Below are positions 1 to 8,353 of a stretch of DNA of 14,010 bases, piece after piece (the stretch's first letter is position 1; every line of letters starts with the position of its first letter). Source of the DNA: CAZTLE01 sp964614415 (GTDB lineage Bacteria; Bacteroidota; Bacteroidia; Flavobacteriales; Flavobacteriaceae); the NCBI GenBank assembly GCA_964614415.1, contig CAZTLE010000110.1, positions 1-14,010 on the forward strand, in the 5' to 3' direction. The notes beneath the pieces are model-generated. The model had not been told where the DNA came from. It made no database searches and worked only from the letters and a program-made list of their open reading frames with translations. The translations under genes were made by a program, and so were the position numbers.

Positions 1-105
1 ACCTCCCCAAATTTCTTCTAATGTTATCTGTTTTTGTTGGGCTGTAATCGCAGGACTTGCGACAAGAAGTAATACCAGCACCAAAAATGAAATAGATCTT
101 TTCAA
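1..105 (-). CDS. S9 family peptidase, dipeptidyl-peptidase IV-like (N-terminal fragment)
   Basis: Only the first 35 codons are present; the gene continues past the left edge. Reading leftward from a TTG at 105-103, the product starts LKRSISFLVLVLLLVASP and continues AITAQQKQITLEEIWGG. It has a basic N-terminus, a hydrophobic core of about 14 residues and a likely signal peptidase I site near ITA|QQ, so it should be exported. The LEEIWGG stretch just after the signal peptide resembles the mature N-terminus of flavobacterial DPP IV-like exopeptidases, which remove X-Pro or X-Ala dipeptides from peptide N-termini. None of the catalytic residues lie in the window, so the family call rests on this short motif. 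An in-frame stop at 123-121 and the absence of an ATG between it and the signal peptide make TTG the best start. It is divergent from the HMG-CoA reductase gene. Confidence 0.6.
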   Translation of the reverse strand, partial: MKRSISFLVLVLLLVASPAITAQQKQITLEEIWGG

Positions 106-223
106 ATCGTTACTATTTTGTTACGCCAAGTTTACTAAAATTTCAGCAATTTCACCCGGTTTTTATGTTAAATACCTCGAACTCAAACGGCCATATTCCG
201 CGTGGAGCTTCATATTTTAGTAG

Positions 224-231
224 TATCTTTG
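224..231 (+). promoter_or_regulatory. Possible Bacteroidota -7 promoter element (TAnnTTTG)
   Basis: TATCTTTG matches the Bacteroidota -7 consensus TAnnTTTG exactly and ends 20 bases before the ATG of the HMG-CoA reductase gene. That would give a short leader of roughly 10-15 bases. I see no convincing TTTG -33 element at the usual distance, so this is a candidate only. Confidence 0.35.
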
Positions 232-250
232 TTGGCATAACCTGTTCGAC

Positions 251-1561
251 ATGGCGAAACCTGTTTCGGGATTTTCCAAAAAGACCAAAGAAGAAAAAAT
301 TCAGTGGCTGGCCGATAATTACCTCACCGATGATCCATCGGCCATAGAAGTACTCCGTACGTACTGGAATTCCGATCCCGACCGGCAGCGACTGCACGAC
401 GATTTTATTGAAAATACCCTAAGCAACTACTACCTCCCTTTTGCGATAGCGCCCAACTTTCTAATTGACGGCGATCTGTACGCCATTCCTATGGCTATTG
501 AAGAGAGTTCGGTGGTTGCCGCAGCGAGTAATGCCGCTAAATTTTGGTTGGATCGGGGTGGTTTTTCGGCAGAAGTAATTGCTACTGAAAAAAACGGACA
601 GGTGCATTTCAATTACTTCGGAAACAAAGAAAGCCTGCAGACCTTCTTCGAGATGGTAAGACCGCGCTTGATGGATAGCGTTTCCGAAATCGAAAAGAAC
701 ATGAAACGTCGGGGTGGTGGCCTGAAATCCATACGGCTTGTAGATTCCTCCGAGTCCCTGGAAGGGTATTATCAATTGCATTGCATCTTTGATACCCGGG
801 ATGCCATGGGAGCTAACTTTATCAATAGCTGCCTTGAAAAGATCGCTGAAACCTTTACCGCCGAAGCCGCTTTGTATCCTGATTTTGAAGGGTCCGGAAC
901 GCCTGAAACGGTAATGAGCATACTTTCCAATTACGTGCCCGAATGCCTGGTTAGAACTGAAGTTTCCTGCCCTGTGGAACAACTCCAACACAACGGGGTT
1001 GATGGAACTGCATTTGCCGAAAAGTTCGTTCGTGCCGTACAAATCGCTAAGGTTAATCCGCGACGAGCCGTGACTCATAACAAAGGAATCATGAACGGCA
1101 TTGATGCTGTCATTCTGGCTACGGGTAATGATTTCAGAGCCGTGGAAGCGGGTGTACATGCCTACGCAGCCAGAGACGGACGTTACCGCAGTTTAACCAA
1201 CGCTTCAGTAGTGGACGGCGTTTTCCGGTTTTCCATGGAAATTCCGCTGGCACTGGGAACAGTTGGTGGGCTTACCTCGTTACATCCGTTGGTCAAACTG
1301 GCATTCAAGATATTGCAGCAGCCCAATGCGGAAACATTGATGAAAATTGTAGCGGTAGCCGGGTTGGCACAAAATTTTGCCGCTATTCGGTCACTGGTTA
1401 CCACGGGTATTCAGCAAGGGCATATGAAGATGCACCTCATGAACATACTCAACCAGCTTGAAGCGTCTTCCGAAGAAAAAGAAAAAGCAATAGACCACTT
1501 CAAAAAAAGTACGGTATCTCATAGTGCCGTAGTAGATTTTGTTGAAAATCTACGCTCCTAG
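251..1561 (+). CDS. mvaA: Hydroxymethylglutaryl-CoA reductase, class II
   Basis: The 436-residue product is a cytoplasmic HMG-CoA reductase, which makes mevalonate from HMG-CoA and NAD(P)H (or the reverse), the committed step of the mevalonate pathway. The family's catalytic set is visible: the Glu of MAIEESSVVAAAS (81-93), Lys278 in THNKGIMNGID, Asp294 in TGNDFRAVEAG, and His391 in QQGHMKMH. The cofactor-binding RDAMGAN motif is at 183-189, and GTVGGLTSLHP (336-346) is also typical. Length and the C-terminal His-containing flap fit class II (bacterial) enzymes, with no membrane domain. The usual EEPS is EESS here, a mild variant. Start: ATG at 251; the N-terminus aligns with family expectation. 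The gene is followed after 2 bases by a GHMP kinase, suggesting one transcript. Sequence does not reveal the cofactor preference or whether the enzyme runs biosynthetically, although the linked kinase favours biosynthesis. Confidence 0.95.
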   Translation: MAKPVSGFSKKTKEEKIQWLADNYLTDDPSAIEVLRTYWNSDPDRQRLHDDFIENTLSNYYLPFAIAPNFLIDGDLYAIPMAIEESSVVAAASNAAKFWLDRGGFSAEVIATEKNGQVHFNYFGNKESLQTFFEMVRPRLMDSVSEIEKNMKRRGGGLKSIRLVDSSESLEGYYQLHCIFDTRDAMGANFINSCLEKIAETFTAEAALYPDFEGSGTPETVMSILSNYVPECLVRTEVSCPVEQLQHNGVDGTAFAEKFVRAVQIAKVNPRRAVTHNKGIMNGIDAVILATGNDFRAVEAGVHAYAARDGRYRSLTNASVVDGVFRFSMEIPLALGTVGGLTSLHPLVKLAFKILQQPNAETLMKIVAVAGLAQNFAAIRSLVTTGIQQGHMKMHLMNILNQLEASSEEKEKAIDHFKKSTVSHSAVVDFVENLRS

Positions 1562-1563
1562 TT

Positions 1564-2475
1564 GTGAAACAGCAGTTCAACAGTCCTGGTAAACTATTAC
1601 TCACCGGCGAATATGTGGTGCTGGATGGGGCAACCGGCCTGGCTGTTCCTACAAAGTTCGGCCAATTTCTACGCATTGAGCCTTCATCGGAGGCCGGAGT
1701 GCATTGGACGAGCATGTCTGTGGAAGGAGATACCTGGTTTGATCATCATTTTTCTTTCAGGGACCTTGAATCGATAGACCCGACCGCAATGGATAGTGTG
1801 GCCGGTGTGCTTTTGAATTTACTGCGTCTCGCAAGAGAAAGCAACAAGTCGTTTCTTGACGGATCGACAAACTACCGGGCGATCTCAAAAATGGACTTTC
1901 CGCGCGATTGGGGCCTGGGCAGTTCTTCGACTCTGATTAACAACATAGCGCAGTGGGCCAAGGTTGATCCCTATATACTCCTGGAGAAGACGTTTGGAGG
2001 CAGTGGCTATGACATTGCCGTAGCGCAATATGGCGCGCCATTGCTTTATACCTCAAACGCAGAAAATCGCGACATTACAACAGCCAATCTTGATTGGGGT
2101 TTTGTCGATGAGTTGTTTTTCGTTTATCTCAACCGGAAACAGGACAGTCGGGAGGGGATTGCACGGTATCGGGGCTCCAACAAGGGCAAAAAGAACGCCA
2201 TAGAAGAGATAAGCGACCTTAGCAGAGAATTACTTGCCACGAGCTCATTAGATGACTTCCAGTCGCTTTTAGAGCGTCATGAAGCCATTATCTCGCATCT
2301 TATTGATCTGCCCACTATTAAGTCACAGTTGTTTCCCGATTATCCGGGTACCATCAAAAGCCTGGGTGCCTGGGGTGGAGATTTTGTCCTTGCCACGGGA
2401 GACCGATCCCAACGGGATTATTTCAGAAATAAGGGCTACGATACCGTTATCGATTTCACCGAAATGATCGCATAA
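1564..2475 (+). CDS. GYDIA-type GHMP kinase, probable mevalonate-pathway kinase
   Basis: The 303-residue product belongs to the GHMP kinase superfamily (galactokinase, homoserine, mevalonate and phosphomevalonate kinases). Visible motifs are an N-terminal SPGKLLLTGEYVVLDGATGLAVP (7-29), where LTGEY corresponds to the superfamily's substrate-binding segment; the ATP-binding glycine/serine loop GLGSSS (117-122); GGSGYDIA (145-152), with Asp150 where mevalonate kinases carry the catalytic Asp; and the C-terminal motif GAWGGDF (268-274). The GYDIA sequence defines a subgroup common in Flavobacteriia. Start: a GTG codon two bases after the HMG-CoA reductase stop. No ATG lies between, and the motif at residue 7 leaves no room for a later start. 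The tight coupling to HMG-CoA reductase implies a mevalonate or phosphomevalonate substrate; which one cannot be read from sequence. Transcription probably ends at the hairpin just downstream. Confidence 0.85.
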   Translation: MKQQFNSPGKLLLTGEYVVLDGATGLAVPTKFGQFLRIEPSSEAGVHWTSMSVEGDTWFDHHFSFRDLESIDPTAMDSVAGVLLNLLRLARESNKSFLDGSTNYRAISKMDFPRDWGLGSSSTLINNIAQWAKVDPYILLEKTFGGSGYDIAVAQYGAPLLYTSNAENRDITTANLDWGFVDELFFVYLNRKQDSREGIARYRGSNKGKKNAIEEISDLSRELLATSSLDDFQSLLERHEAIISHLIDLPTIKSQLFPDYPGTIKSLGAWGGDFVLATGDRSQRDYFRNKGYDTVIDFTEMIA

Positions 2476-2477
2476 AA

Positions 2478-2502
2478 AAAGCCTCCCGGAACGGAAGGCT
2501 TT
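2478..2502. terminator. Bidirectional intrinsic terminator between convergent genes
   Basis: AAAGCCT at 2478-2484 pairs with AGGCTTT at 2496-2502. An inner CCG/CGG pairing extends the stem past one mismatch and leaves a GAA loop. The hairpin lies directly after the GHMP kinase stop and 26 bases after the stop of the leftward prolyl isomerase gene. On the minus strand it is followed by a run of T residues (the A-run at 2474-2480), so it is a good rho-independent terminator leftward. On the plus strand the T-run is short, so rightward termination is weaker. Confidence 0.75.
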
Positions 2503-2528
2503 CACAATTTGATTGGTTTGCTATATTC

Positions 2529-4631
2529 TTAGAAGATATCGGTTCTGTTGTCGTCGATATCGGCTTTCTTTTTCAATGCGTTGTTCACGGAGCTGTTGAT
2601 CGCAGGAAGTACTTTGTTCTTGGCCTGTTCGGCAAAACCTTCGTAGTTGTCCAGTGGTTCGGCTTTGTTTACCGCCAGCACACGGACCATAAATACTCCT
2701 GAATTCCCGTCGATAAGTCCCGTTGTTTCACCGGCCGCTTTTCCGAAAGCCGCACCTACCACTTCCGGCTCTGTTGCAGCTCCTGCAATGGTTGGAGCAG
2801 CCAGGGTAAGGGCCGTTGCGTTCTTAACGGTTACACTCTGACTTGCGGCAACGTCTTCCAGCGTGGTTCCGGTTATACCTTCTCTGATTTTGGCTGCTTT
2901 CTTCTGATTCCTAAGAATAGGCGCTACGTTGGCAGAGGCATCTGCCGCGCTCATTAGGCCTTTCGGGCTTCTTCTGGTGAGTTGCGCAATGATATACCCG
3001 CCACCCGGAATTTCAAATCGCTTCGTATCTCCTACGCCGGTTTCGTCGTTGAAGGCCCATGTTACTATAGAACGATTCTCCCCTATACCGGGAATATTGG
3101 AATCCAATTCGTTGATCTCGTTTACCGGACGCACTGCCAAGCCCTGTTCCTGGGCTACTTCTTTAAAGTCTCTTTTTGCAACTTCCAACTCAACGCCTAC
3201 GGCTTTGGAGAAGATCTCGTTCAGTGTGGCATCACTTGGCTCGATTTGCTTGGAAAGGGTAGCTACTTTTACCGCTTTTTCGGCATCAGAGAGTTCTTCT
3301 ACCTCCACAACGTGAATACCGAACATGGTCTCTACAGTTCCGAGTTTACCTTGACTTCCGTCAAAAATGAAGTCATTGAAAGTTTCCACCATCATGCCCG
3401 GGAAGAACCACCCCAGATCACCACCGTTATTTTTGTTTTGATTATCGTCTGAAAATTGTGCTGCGAGTTCAGCAAACTTATCGCGATCGCCACGAAGCAC
3501 GCGTGCGATACTATCTGCTAGTGTCTGAGCGTCCTCTTTTGCAGGCGCATCGCCGGCCGCTCCGGTAGCTCCGCTGTAGCGAATAAGAATGTGACGCGCT
3601 TTGGCTGAATCGGGAAGGTTTTTGGTCTCCACCACTTTGGCAAGGTTATAAGAACCGGCCAATTCGTAAGGACCGTATACCTCACCAACTTCCAAATCAT
3701 ATATCGAATCTGCTACTGCAACCGGAAGTTTGTCTTTAAACAACCAGTTGTCGTTGAACTGGATGTCTGAAAAACGATTCAGGAAAGCCACGTGATTGGT
3801 GTCATCCCTGAAACCAGGCAGGGTTTCAACGCCATCGTTCGCTTCATTGATCAAGGCTGCTACCGTTTCCTTCATATCGATGTTATCCTGAGCAGAAGGA
3901 TCGTTATTGAAGATAACATACTGGATGTCTACCTGAGGGTCGATCTCAAATTCTTCAGAATTCTCGCTGACATATTGATCGATCTCAGCATCGCTTACCG
4001 GCACATCCTCGTCCGCAATAGACGTATAGGGTATCTGAACGTATTCAATGTTTATCTTGTCGTTTTCGAAGTGATACAGTTGTTCCCCTTCGGAAAGTGT
4101 TGCACTCAAACCTCCACGGACCATATTCATATAGGCCTGCTCCAGGATGTTTCTGCGGGTATTGCGAATAAAGGTTTCCCACTGTCTTTCGGCGTCGGCA
4201 TTTCCACGAATACTCGCCAGGTAATTGGCAACCAATCCTTCGTCGTACACTCCGGCCTCGTTGAGGAAAGTGGGGTTGTTCGCCAGGCTCAAACTCAACG
4301 ATTCGTCCATCCACTCCTGCTCGGCTACCATACCCAGTGACTCATATTGCTCCTGCAACAACACACTGCGCACTTCGCGGTCCCAAATCACATTCATCGC
4401 CTGGTTCTGGGAGCTGTTGGGGCCTAATGCCCGCTGATAGCTTTCCACATCCTCCATGAACTGCGTTCTGGGAATGTCGATCCCGTTTACCGTAGCGATC
4501 GTTGTCTGTGACCTGTCTGTTCCAAATCCTCCGTTTCTAATCACATCGGCCAGAACGAATGAGAACAAGGCCATGGCGATGATCACGATTAGAAAAACTC
4601 CTCTTTTACGAATACTATTTAAAATTGCCAT
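2529..4631 (-). CDS. Membrane-anchored parvulin-type peptidylprolyl isomerase (PpiD/SurA-like)
   Basis: The 700-residue product is a periplasm-facing foldase that isomerises X-Pro bonds in exported proteins. It begins MAILNSIRKRGVFLIVIIAM: a short cytoplasmic basic segment and one membrane helix at about 11-30, as in PpiD. An N-terminal SurA/PpiD-like chaperone region follows (about 40-210). A single parvulin domain spans about 340-445, with ARHILI, a Phe-Ala-Glu-Leu-Ala segment, NNGGDLGWF and the closing FGIHVVEVEEL; the two parvulin histidines (about 347 and 440) are present. The roughly 250 remaining residues resemble the long C-terminal region of Bacteroidota PpiD-like proteins. Start: the frame is open 18 codons further to a TTG, but ATG at 4631-4629 gives the canonical MAILNSIRKRG start right before the membrane helix, so I use it. 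The gene converges on the mevalonate pair and is separated by 193 bases from the CNNM gene upstream. Confidence 0.9.
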   Translation of the reverse strand: MAILNSIRKRGVFLIVIIAMALFSFVLADVIRNGGFGTDRSQTTIATVNGIDIPRTQFMEDVESYQRALGPNSSQNQAMNVIWDREVRSVLLQEQYESLGMVAEQEWMDESLSLSLANNPTFLNEAGVYDEGLVANYLASIRGNADAERQWETFIRNTRRNILEQAYMNMVRGGLSATLSEGEQLYHFENDKINIEYVQIPYTSIADEDVPVSDAEIDQYVSENSEEFEIDPQVDIQYVIFNNDPSAQDNIDMKETVAALINEANDGVETLPGFRDDTNHVAFLNRFSDIQFNDNWLFKDKLPVAVADSIYDLEVGEVYGPYELAGSYNLAKVVETKNLPDSAKARHILIRYSGATGAAGDAPAKEDAQTLADSIARVLRGDRDKFAELAAQFSDDNQNKNNGGDLGWFFPGMMVETFNDFIFDGSQGKLGTVETMFGIHVVEVEELSDAEKAVKVATLSKQIEPSDATLNEIFSKAVGVELEVAKRDFKEVAQEQGLAVRPVNEINELDSNIPGIGENRSIVTWAFNDETGVGDTKRFEIPGGGYIIAQLTRRSPKGLMSAADASANVAPILRNQKKAAKIREGITGTTLEDVAASQSVTVKNATALTLAAPTIAGAATEPEVVGAAFGKAAGETTGLIDGNSGVFMVRVLAVNKAEPLDNYEGFAEQAKNKVLPAINSSVNNALKKKADIDDNRTDIF

Positions 4632-4824
4632 TTGATTCGAAATTAGTCCATCGTCGCCCGGATACTGCCGGATCCCGAAGGACAATCATTAAAATTTATA
4701 CTCTTTTTCGATTGATTCCGGTTTACAATGCGATTCAATCAAATAAAGCTCACACAATTAGGTGGGCGAAATTACCATTTTTAGCCCATTTATAAAAGAA
4801 AAAGTGAAGTGTAAAAGTAAAATT

Positions 4825-6078
<1,254 letters not shown>

Positions 6079-6090
6079 GACTTAGGCTGG

Positions 6091-6162
6091 CTGATGTGTT
6101 GATGTGCTGATTTGATGATTTGGTGATTTGGTGATTTGAGTATGTGGTAGTTTGGCGATTTA
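6091..6162. repeat. Degenerate octanucleotide tandem repeat, about 9 units
   Basis: On the plus strand nine successive 8-base units fit the consensus NTGATTTG: ctgatgtg, ttgatgtg, ctgatttg, atgatttg, gtgatttg, gtgatttg, then the more degenerate agtatgtg, gtagtttg and gcgattta. The repeat fills most of the 123 bases between the 65-residue membrane protein gene and the CNNM gene, ending 12 bases before the latter's TTG start. An 8-base period is not a multiple of three and no conserved frame runs through it, so it is not coding. Confidence 0.85.
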
Positions 6163-6201
6163 ATTGATAGATCATTCAATCGTTTCATCTTCAAATCAAC
6201 C

Positions 6202-6399
6202 TCACTCCTTGTTTCTTTTCTCCAGTCTTTTGCGGAAGTTTCGCTTAAAGATGAACATGAAAACGGCTACTACAAAGAAGAAAGCAAAGAGGTAGGCCCT
6301 ATTGCGATCGTCCTGCCAGTTGGTAATCACAAGGTATATGGAAAATATCGCCATGCCAATGTAGGCATATTCAAAAATTCGGTAGATCTTATTCCCCAT
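6202..6399 (-). CDS. Small membrane protein of unknown function (65 aa)
   Basis: The 65-residue product has two predicted membrane helices, about 10-27 (YAYIGMAIFSIYLVI) and 36-51 (AYLFAFFFVVAVFMFIF). They are joined by a short polar loop (NWQDDRNR), and the C-terminal tail is strongly basic (KRNFRKRLEKRNKE). The positive-inside rule would place both ends in the cytoplasm. Its ATG lies inside the last codons of lptC, an 11-base overlap in a different frame, which points to translational coupling and supports the frame being real. I recognise no family. Position suggests a role linked to envelope assembly, but that is inference from neighbours only. Confidence 0.75.
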   Translation of the reverse strand: MGNKIYRIFEYAYIGMAIFSIYLVITNWQDDRNRAYLFAFFFVVAVFMFIFKRNFRKRLEKRNKE

Positions 6400-6970
6400 C
6401 GTCGTTGGTGGTTTCGTTTTTATCTATGATTTGAATCCCCGAGTTGTCCCGGGATAAAAAGTTAGTGAAATCTTCGCTGGAATCAAACCGGGCTCCGTCA
6501 TTATACGATCCGTCCTGTAATACGATACGATACGGTTGATCCGTAAACACCCAGGCATTATTCTGATCCCAGTACAGCTGCTCCGCATTGAGTTTGAGGC
6601 TGTCAAAACGGGTGAACACTACATTTTCCCGCAGGTCAATGATTCCTGTTCGCTCGTAATGTACGGCAAAATCGGAAGTTACAACGCTCATTTGTCCTTC
6701 CTCATCCCAAAACCGGACTTCAACGCCATCGGGGAACTCGCGGTATGAAAACCGGAAATTGGTATAATCCCACACTTTGGGCGCCATAAGATTGGCCACC
6801 ACCTTACCGGAATCAGTATATTTTAGGTTGATGTTCTTCCCAACCGCTACCGGTGCATTGTCCGACAGGTTGAGCTTTTGCACATTCTTATAATTGCTTT
6901 CACATGCAAAAAGCGTGATGCCCAGTAGTATAGCCATCACGCCTTTCGACATATGATTAATAATGTTCAT
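6389..6970 (-). CDS. lptC: LPS export ABC transporter periplasmic protein LptC (lipoprotein form)
   Basis: The 193-residue product fits LptC, which takes lipopolysaccharide from the LptBFG transporter in the inner membrane and passes it to the LptA bridge. It starts with a lipoprotein signal peptide whose lipobox is LFAC with Cys23, so it is probably lipid-anchored rather than held by a helix as in Escherichia coli; this is common in Bacteroidota. The remainder is beta-rich, as expected of the jellyroll: DSGKVVANLMAPKVWDY (53-69), FPDGVEVRFWDEEGQ (79-93), SDFAVHYERTGIIDLRENVVF (about 99-119) and LNAEQLYWDQNNAWVFTD (127-144) resemble the LptC/OstA strand pattern of target, derivative and 'with-modification' repeats. 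Start: ATG at 6970, two bases after the TPR gene stop; ATG at codon 7 is an alternative that keeps the signal peptide. It overlaps the next gene by 11 bases. Confidence 0.85.
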   Translation of the reverse strand: MNIINHMSKGVMAILLGITLFACESNYKNVQKLNLSDNAPVAVGKNINLKYTDSGKVVANLMAPKVWDYTNFRFSYREFPDGVEVRFWDEEGQMSVVTSDFAVHYERTGIIDLRENVVFTRFDSLKLNAEQLYWDQNNAWVFTDQPYRIVLQDGSYNDGARFDSSEDFTNFLSRDNSGIQIIDKNETTNDDGE

Positions 6971-6972
6971 TC

Positions 6973-8334
6973 TTATAGATTCGGCACGCGTACGCTACCT
7001 CCAACCCAACAGCTGAAAGTCACGGTCTTACCGGCCCAACCGCCATCGAAGATATCGGTTTTGCTCGGAGCCAATCCTCTGTAACGGCTGGCTGCCTGTC
7101 GTGCACTGCCAGCGATCGAAGGATCTACACGAGCTGCTTTATCGGCGGTACTAGCCGCTAGCCAGTACATAGCTCTCTTCTCGAATACACCACTACCACA
7201 GTTGTTGGCACTCTTGGCGTACATCTGAGCAATCTTAAGATACGCTCCACCCTGGTTTGGTTTGATCTCCAACAGGTTTCTGTAGTACTTTCTGGCTTTA
7301 CCGTACTGTCCTTTTTTACGGAAGTTCTCAGCAATGCTGTAGTAGTACTTTACTTTCTGGTTTGGATCGGTCTCCAAACTTACGGCCTGATTGTAATAGT
7401 CAAGCGCATCACTGGCCTTACCTTCTTTCTCTGCCAATCTACCCAGGTAGAAAGCAGAAGCGGCAGAAGGCTCCAATGTGTGCAATTGCTGTACCAGTTG
7501 GTAGAACAACGGTGTCTCACAATCCTTGGAGTTAAGACGTCCGGCAGCACCTTTCAGCCAGTTTACGTCGTTCTTCTTCTCTTCGAATAGTTTTTCGTAC
7601 AGAGGGATAAGGTTTGGACAGTCGGCCAGGATACCTAGCTTACCATTCACACTACCTTTTACTTTACTGTAAGCCCCAAGGTTTGTTTCGTAGGCTTTTA
7701 GTCTTTTCTTTTCTTTTGAGGAAAGCTGCTCTCCATTCTCTTCTTTATCGATGAGTTGTGTAAGCTTGGATGCCAGATTTCCTTCTTCGCTCTCAATCTT
7801 CGCTGTTACGATATCATACAGGTCGAATACTTCCTGAATATCTTTTTGTCCTGCACTGTGGAGATCAACAGCCAAAGAGAAGTATGTATACAAGCTCTTA
7901 GGACTGGTGAAGTTTTTCGCGTCTTTTTTGAACGCGGTATCAAAATCGGCAAACTGCTGTGCAGGGGTTCCGATCTTGTTGTCGTACTTCAACTGAGCTA
8001 CTTTGGACATTACCTTTCCCGCTTTTGTCTTAGAGGGATAGTTTGTCATTTGCATTTGGAAATTCTTTTCGTAGGCGGCTACTTTAGACTTGTCACCCTT
8101 TTCTACGAAATACTTGAACATCTTTTCACCGTACTGATAGATGGCCAAACTGTACTTTGGACACTCCTTTACGACTTTCTCATAGTGAGGTAAAGCGCCT
8201 TCATAATTCTTTGTCTTCGCAGGCTCCACAAACAGAGATGCTGTTAATACGCAGTCATCCGGGGCCTGAGCATTCACATTACTACCTAGCGTAAGCAACA
8301 ATGCAGCTAAAAGAAAAATCGTCTTCGTTTTCAT
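6973..8334 (-). CDS. Secreted tetratricopeptide-repeat protein
   Basis: The 453-residue product has a signal peptide (MKTKTIFLLAALLLTLGS then NVNA|QA), so it is exported, probably to the periplasm. TPR-like helical pairs are clearest at about 289-376, with SAFYLGRLAEKEGKASDALDYY followed by YYYSIAENFRKKGQYGKARKYY and YLKIAQMY. An earlier helical section at about 40-75 (ALPHYEKVVKECPKYSLAIY) also looks TPR-like. A lysine-rich middle section (about 180-225) may be coiled. The C-terminus departs from TPR: SKTDIFDGGWAGKTVTFSC followed by WVGGSVRVPNL. Start: the frame opens 14 codons earlier, but ATG at 8334 places the signal peptide at the N-terminus and avoids overlapping the upstream outer-membrane gene, leaving 19 bases. 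Proteins of this type usually act as scaffolds; no partner is shown, although the neighbours (outer-membrane barrel, LptC) suggest an envelope role. Confidence 0.8.
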   Translation of the reverse strand: MKTKTIFLLAALLLTLGSNVNAQAPDDCVLTASLFVEPAKTKNYEGALPHYEKVVKECPKYSLAIYQYGEKMFKYFVEKGDKSKVAAYEKNFQMQMTNYPSKTKAGKVMSKVAQLKYDNKIGTPAQQFADFDTAFKKDAKNFTSPKSLYTYFSLAVDLHSAGQKDIQEVFDLYDIVTAKIESEEGNLASKLTQLIDKEENGEQLSSKEKKRLKAYETNLGAYSKVKGSVNGKLGILADCPNLIPLYEKLFEEKKNDVNWLKGAAGRLNSKDCETPLFYQLVQQLHTLEPSAASAFYLGRLAEKEGKASDALDYYNQAVSLETDPNQKVKYYYSIAENFRKKGQYGKARKYYRNLLEIKPNQGGAYLKIAQMYAKSANNCGSGVFEKRAMYWLAASTADKAARVDPSIAGSARQAASRYRGLAPSKTDIFDGGWAGKTVTFSCWVGGSVRVPNL

Positions 8335-8353
8335 GTTGATCGTGTTTACTTTA

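Noticed and set aside
461..1159. Long leftward open frame (232 codons) opposite HMG-CoA reductase
   Set aside because: It lies wholly within a gene with all catalytic motifs of its family, so it is a shadow frame; it has no recognisable domain.
4632..4824. Promoter or terminator in the 193-base gap upstream of the prolyl isomerase gene
   Set aside because: Near-matches to TAnnTTTG lack a well-spaced -33 element, and the best dyad (TGGGC/GCCCA) has a 16-base loop; neither is convincing.
6091..6162. CRISPR array
   Set aside because: Units are 8 bases with no spacers; it is a simple tandem repeat.
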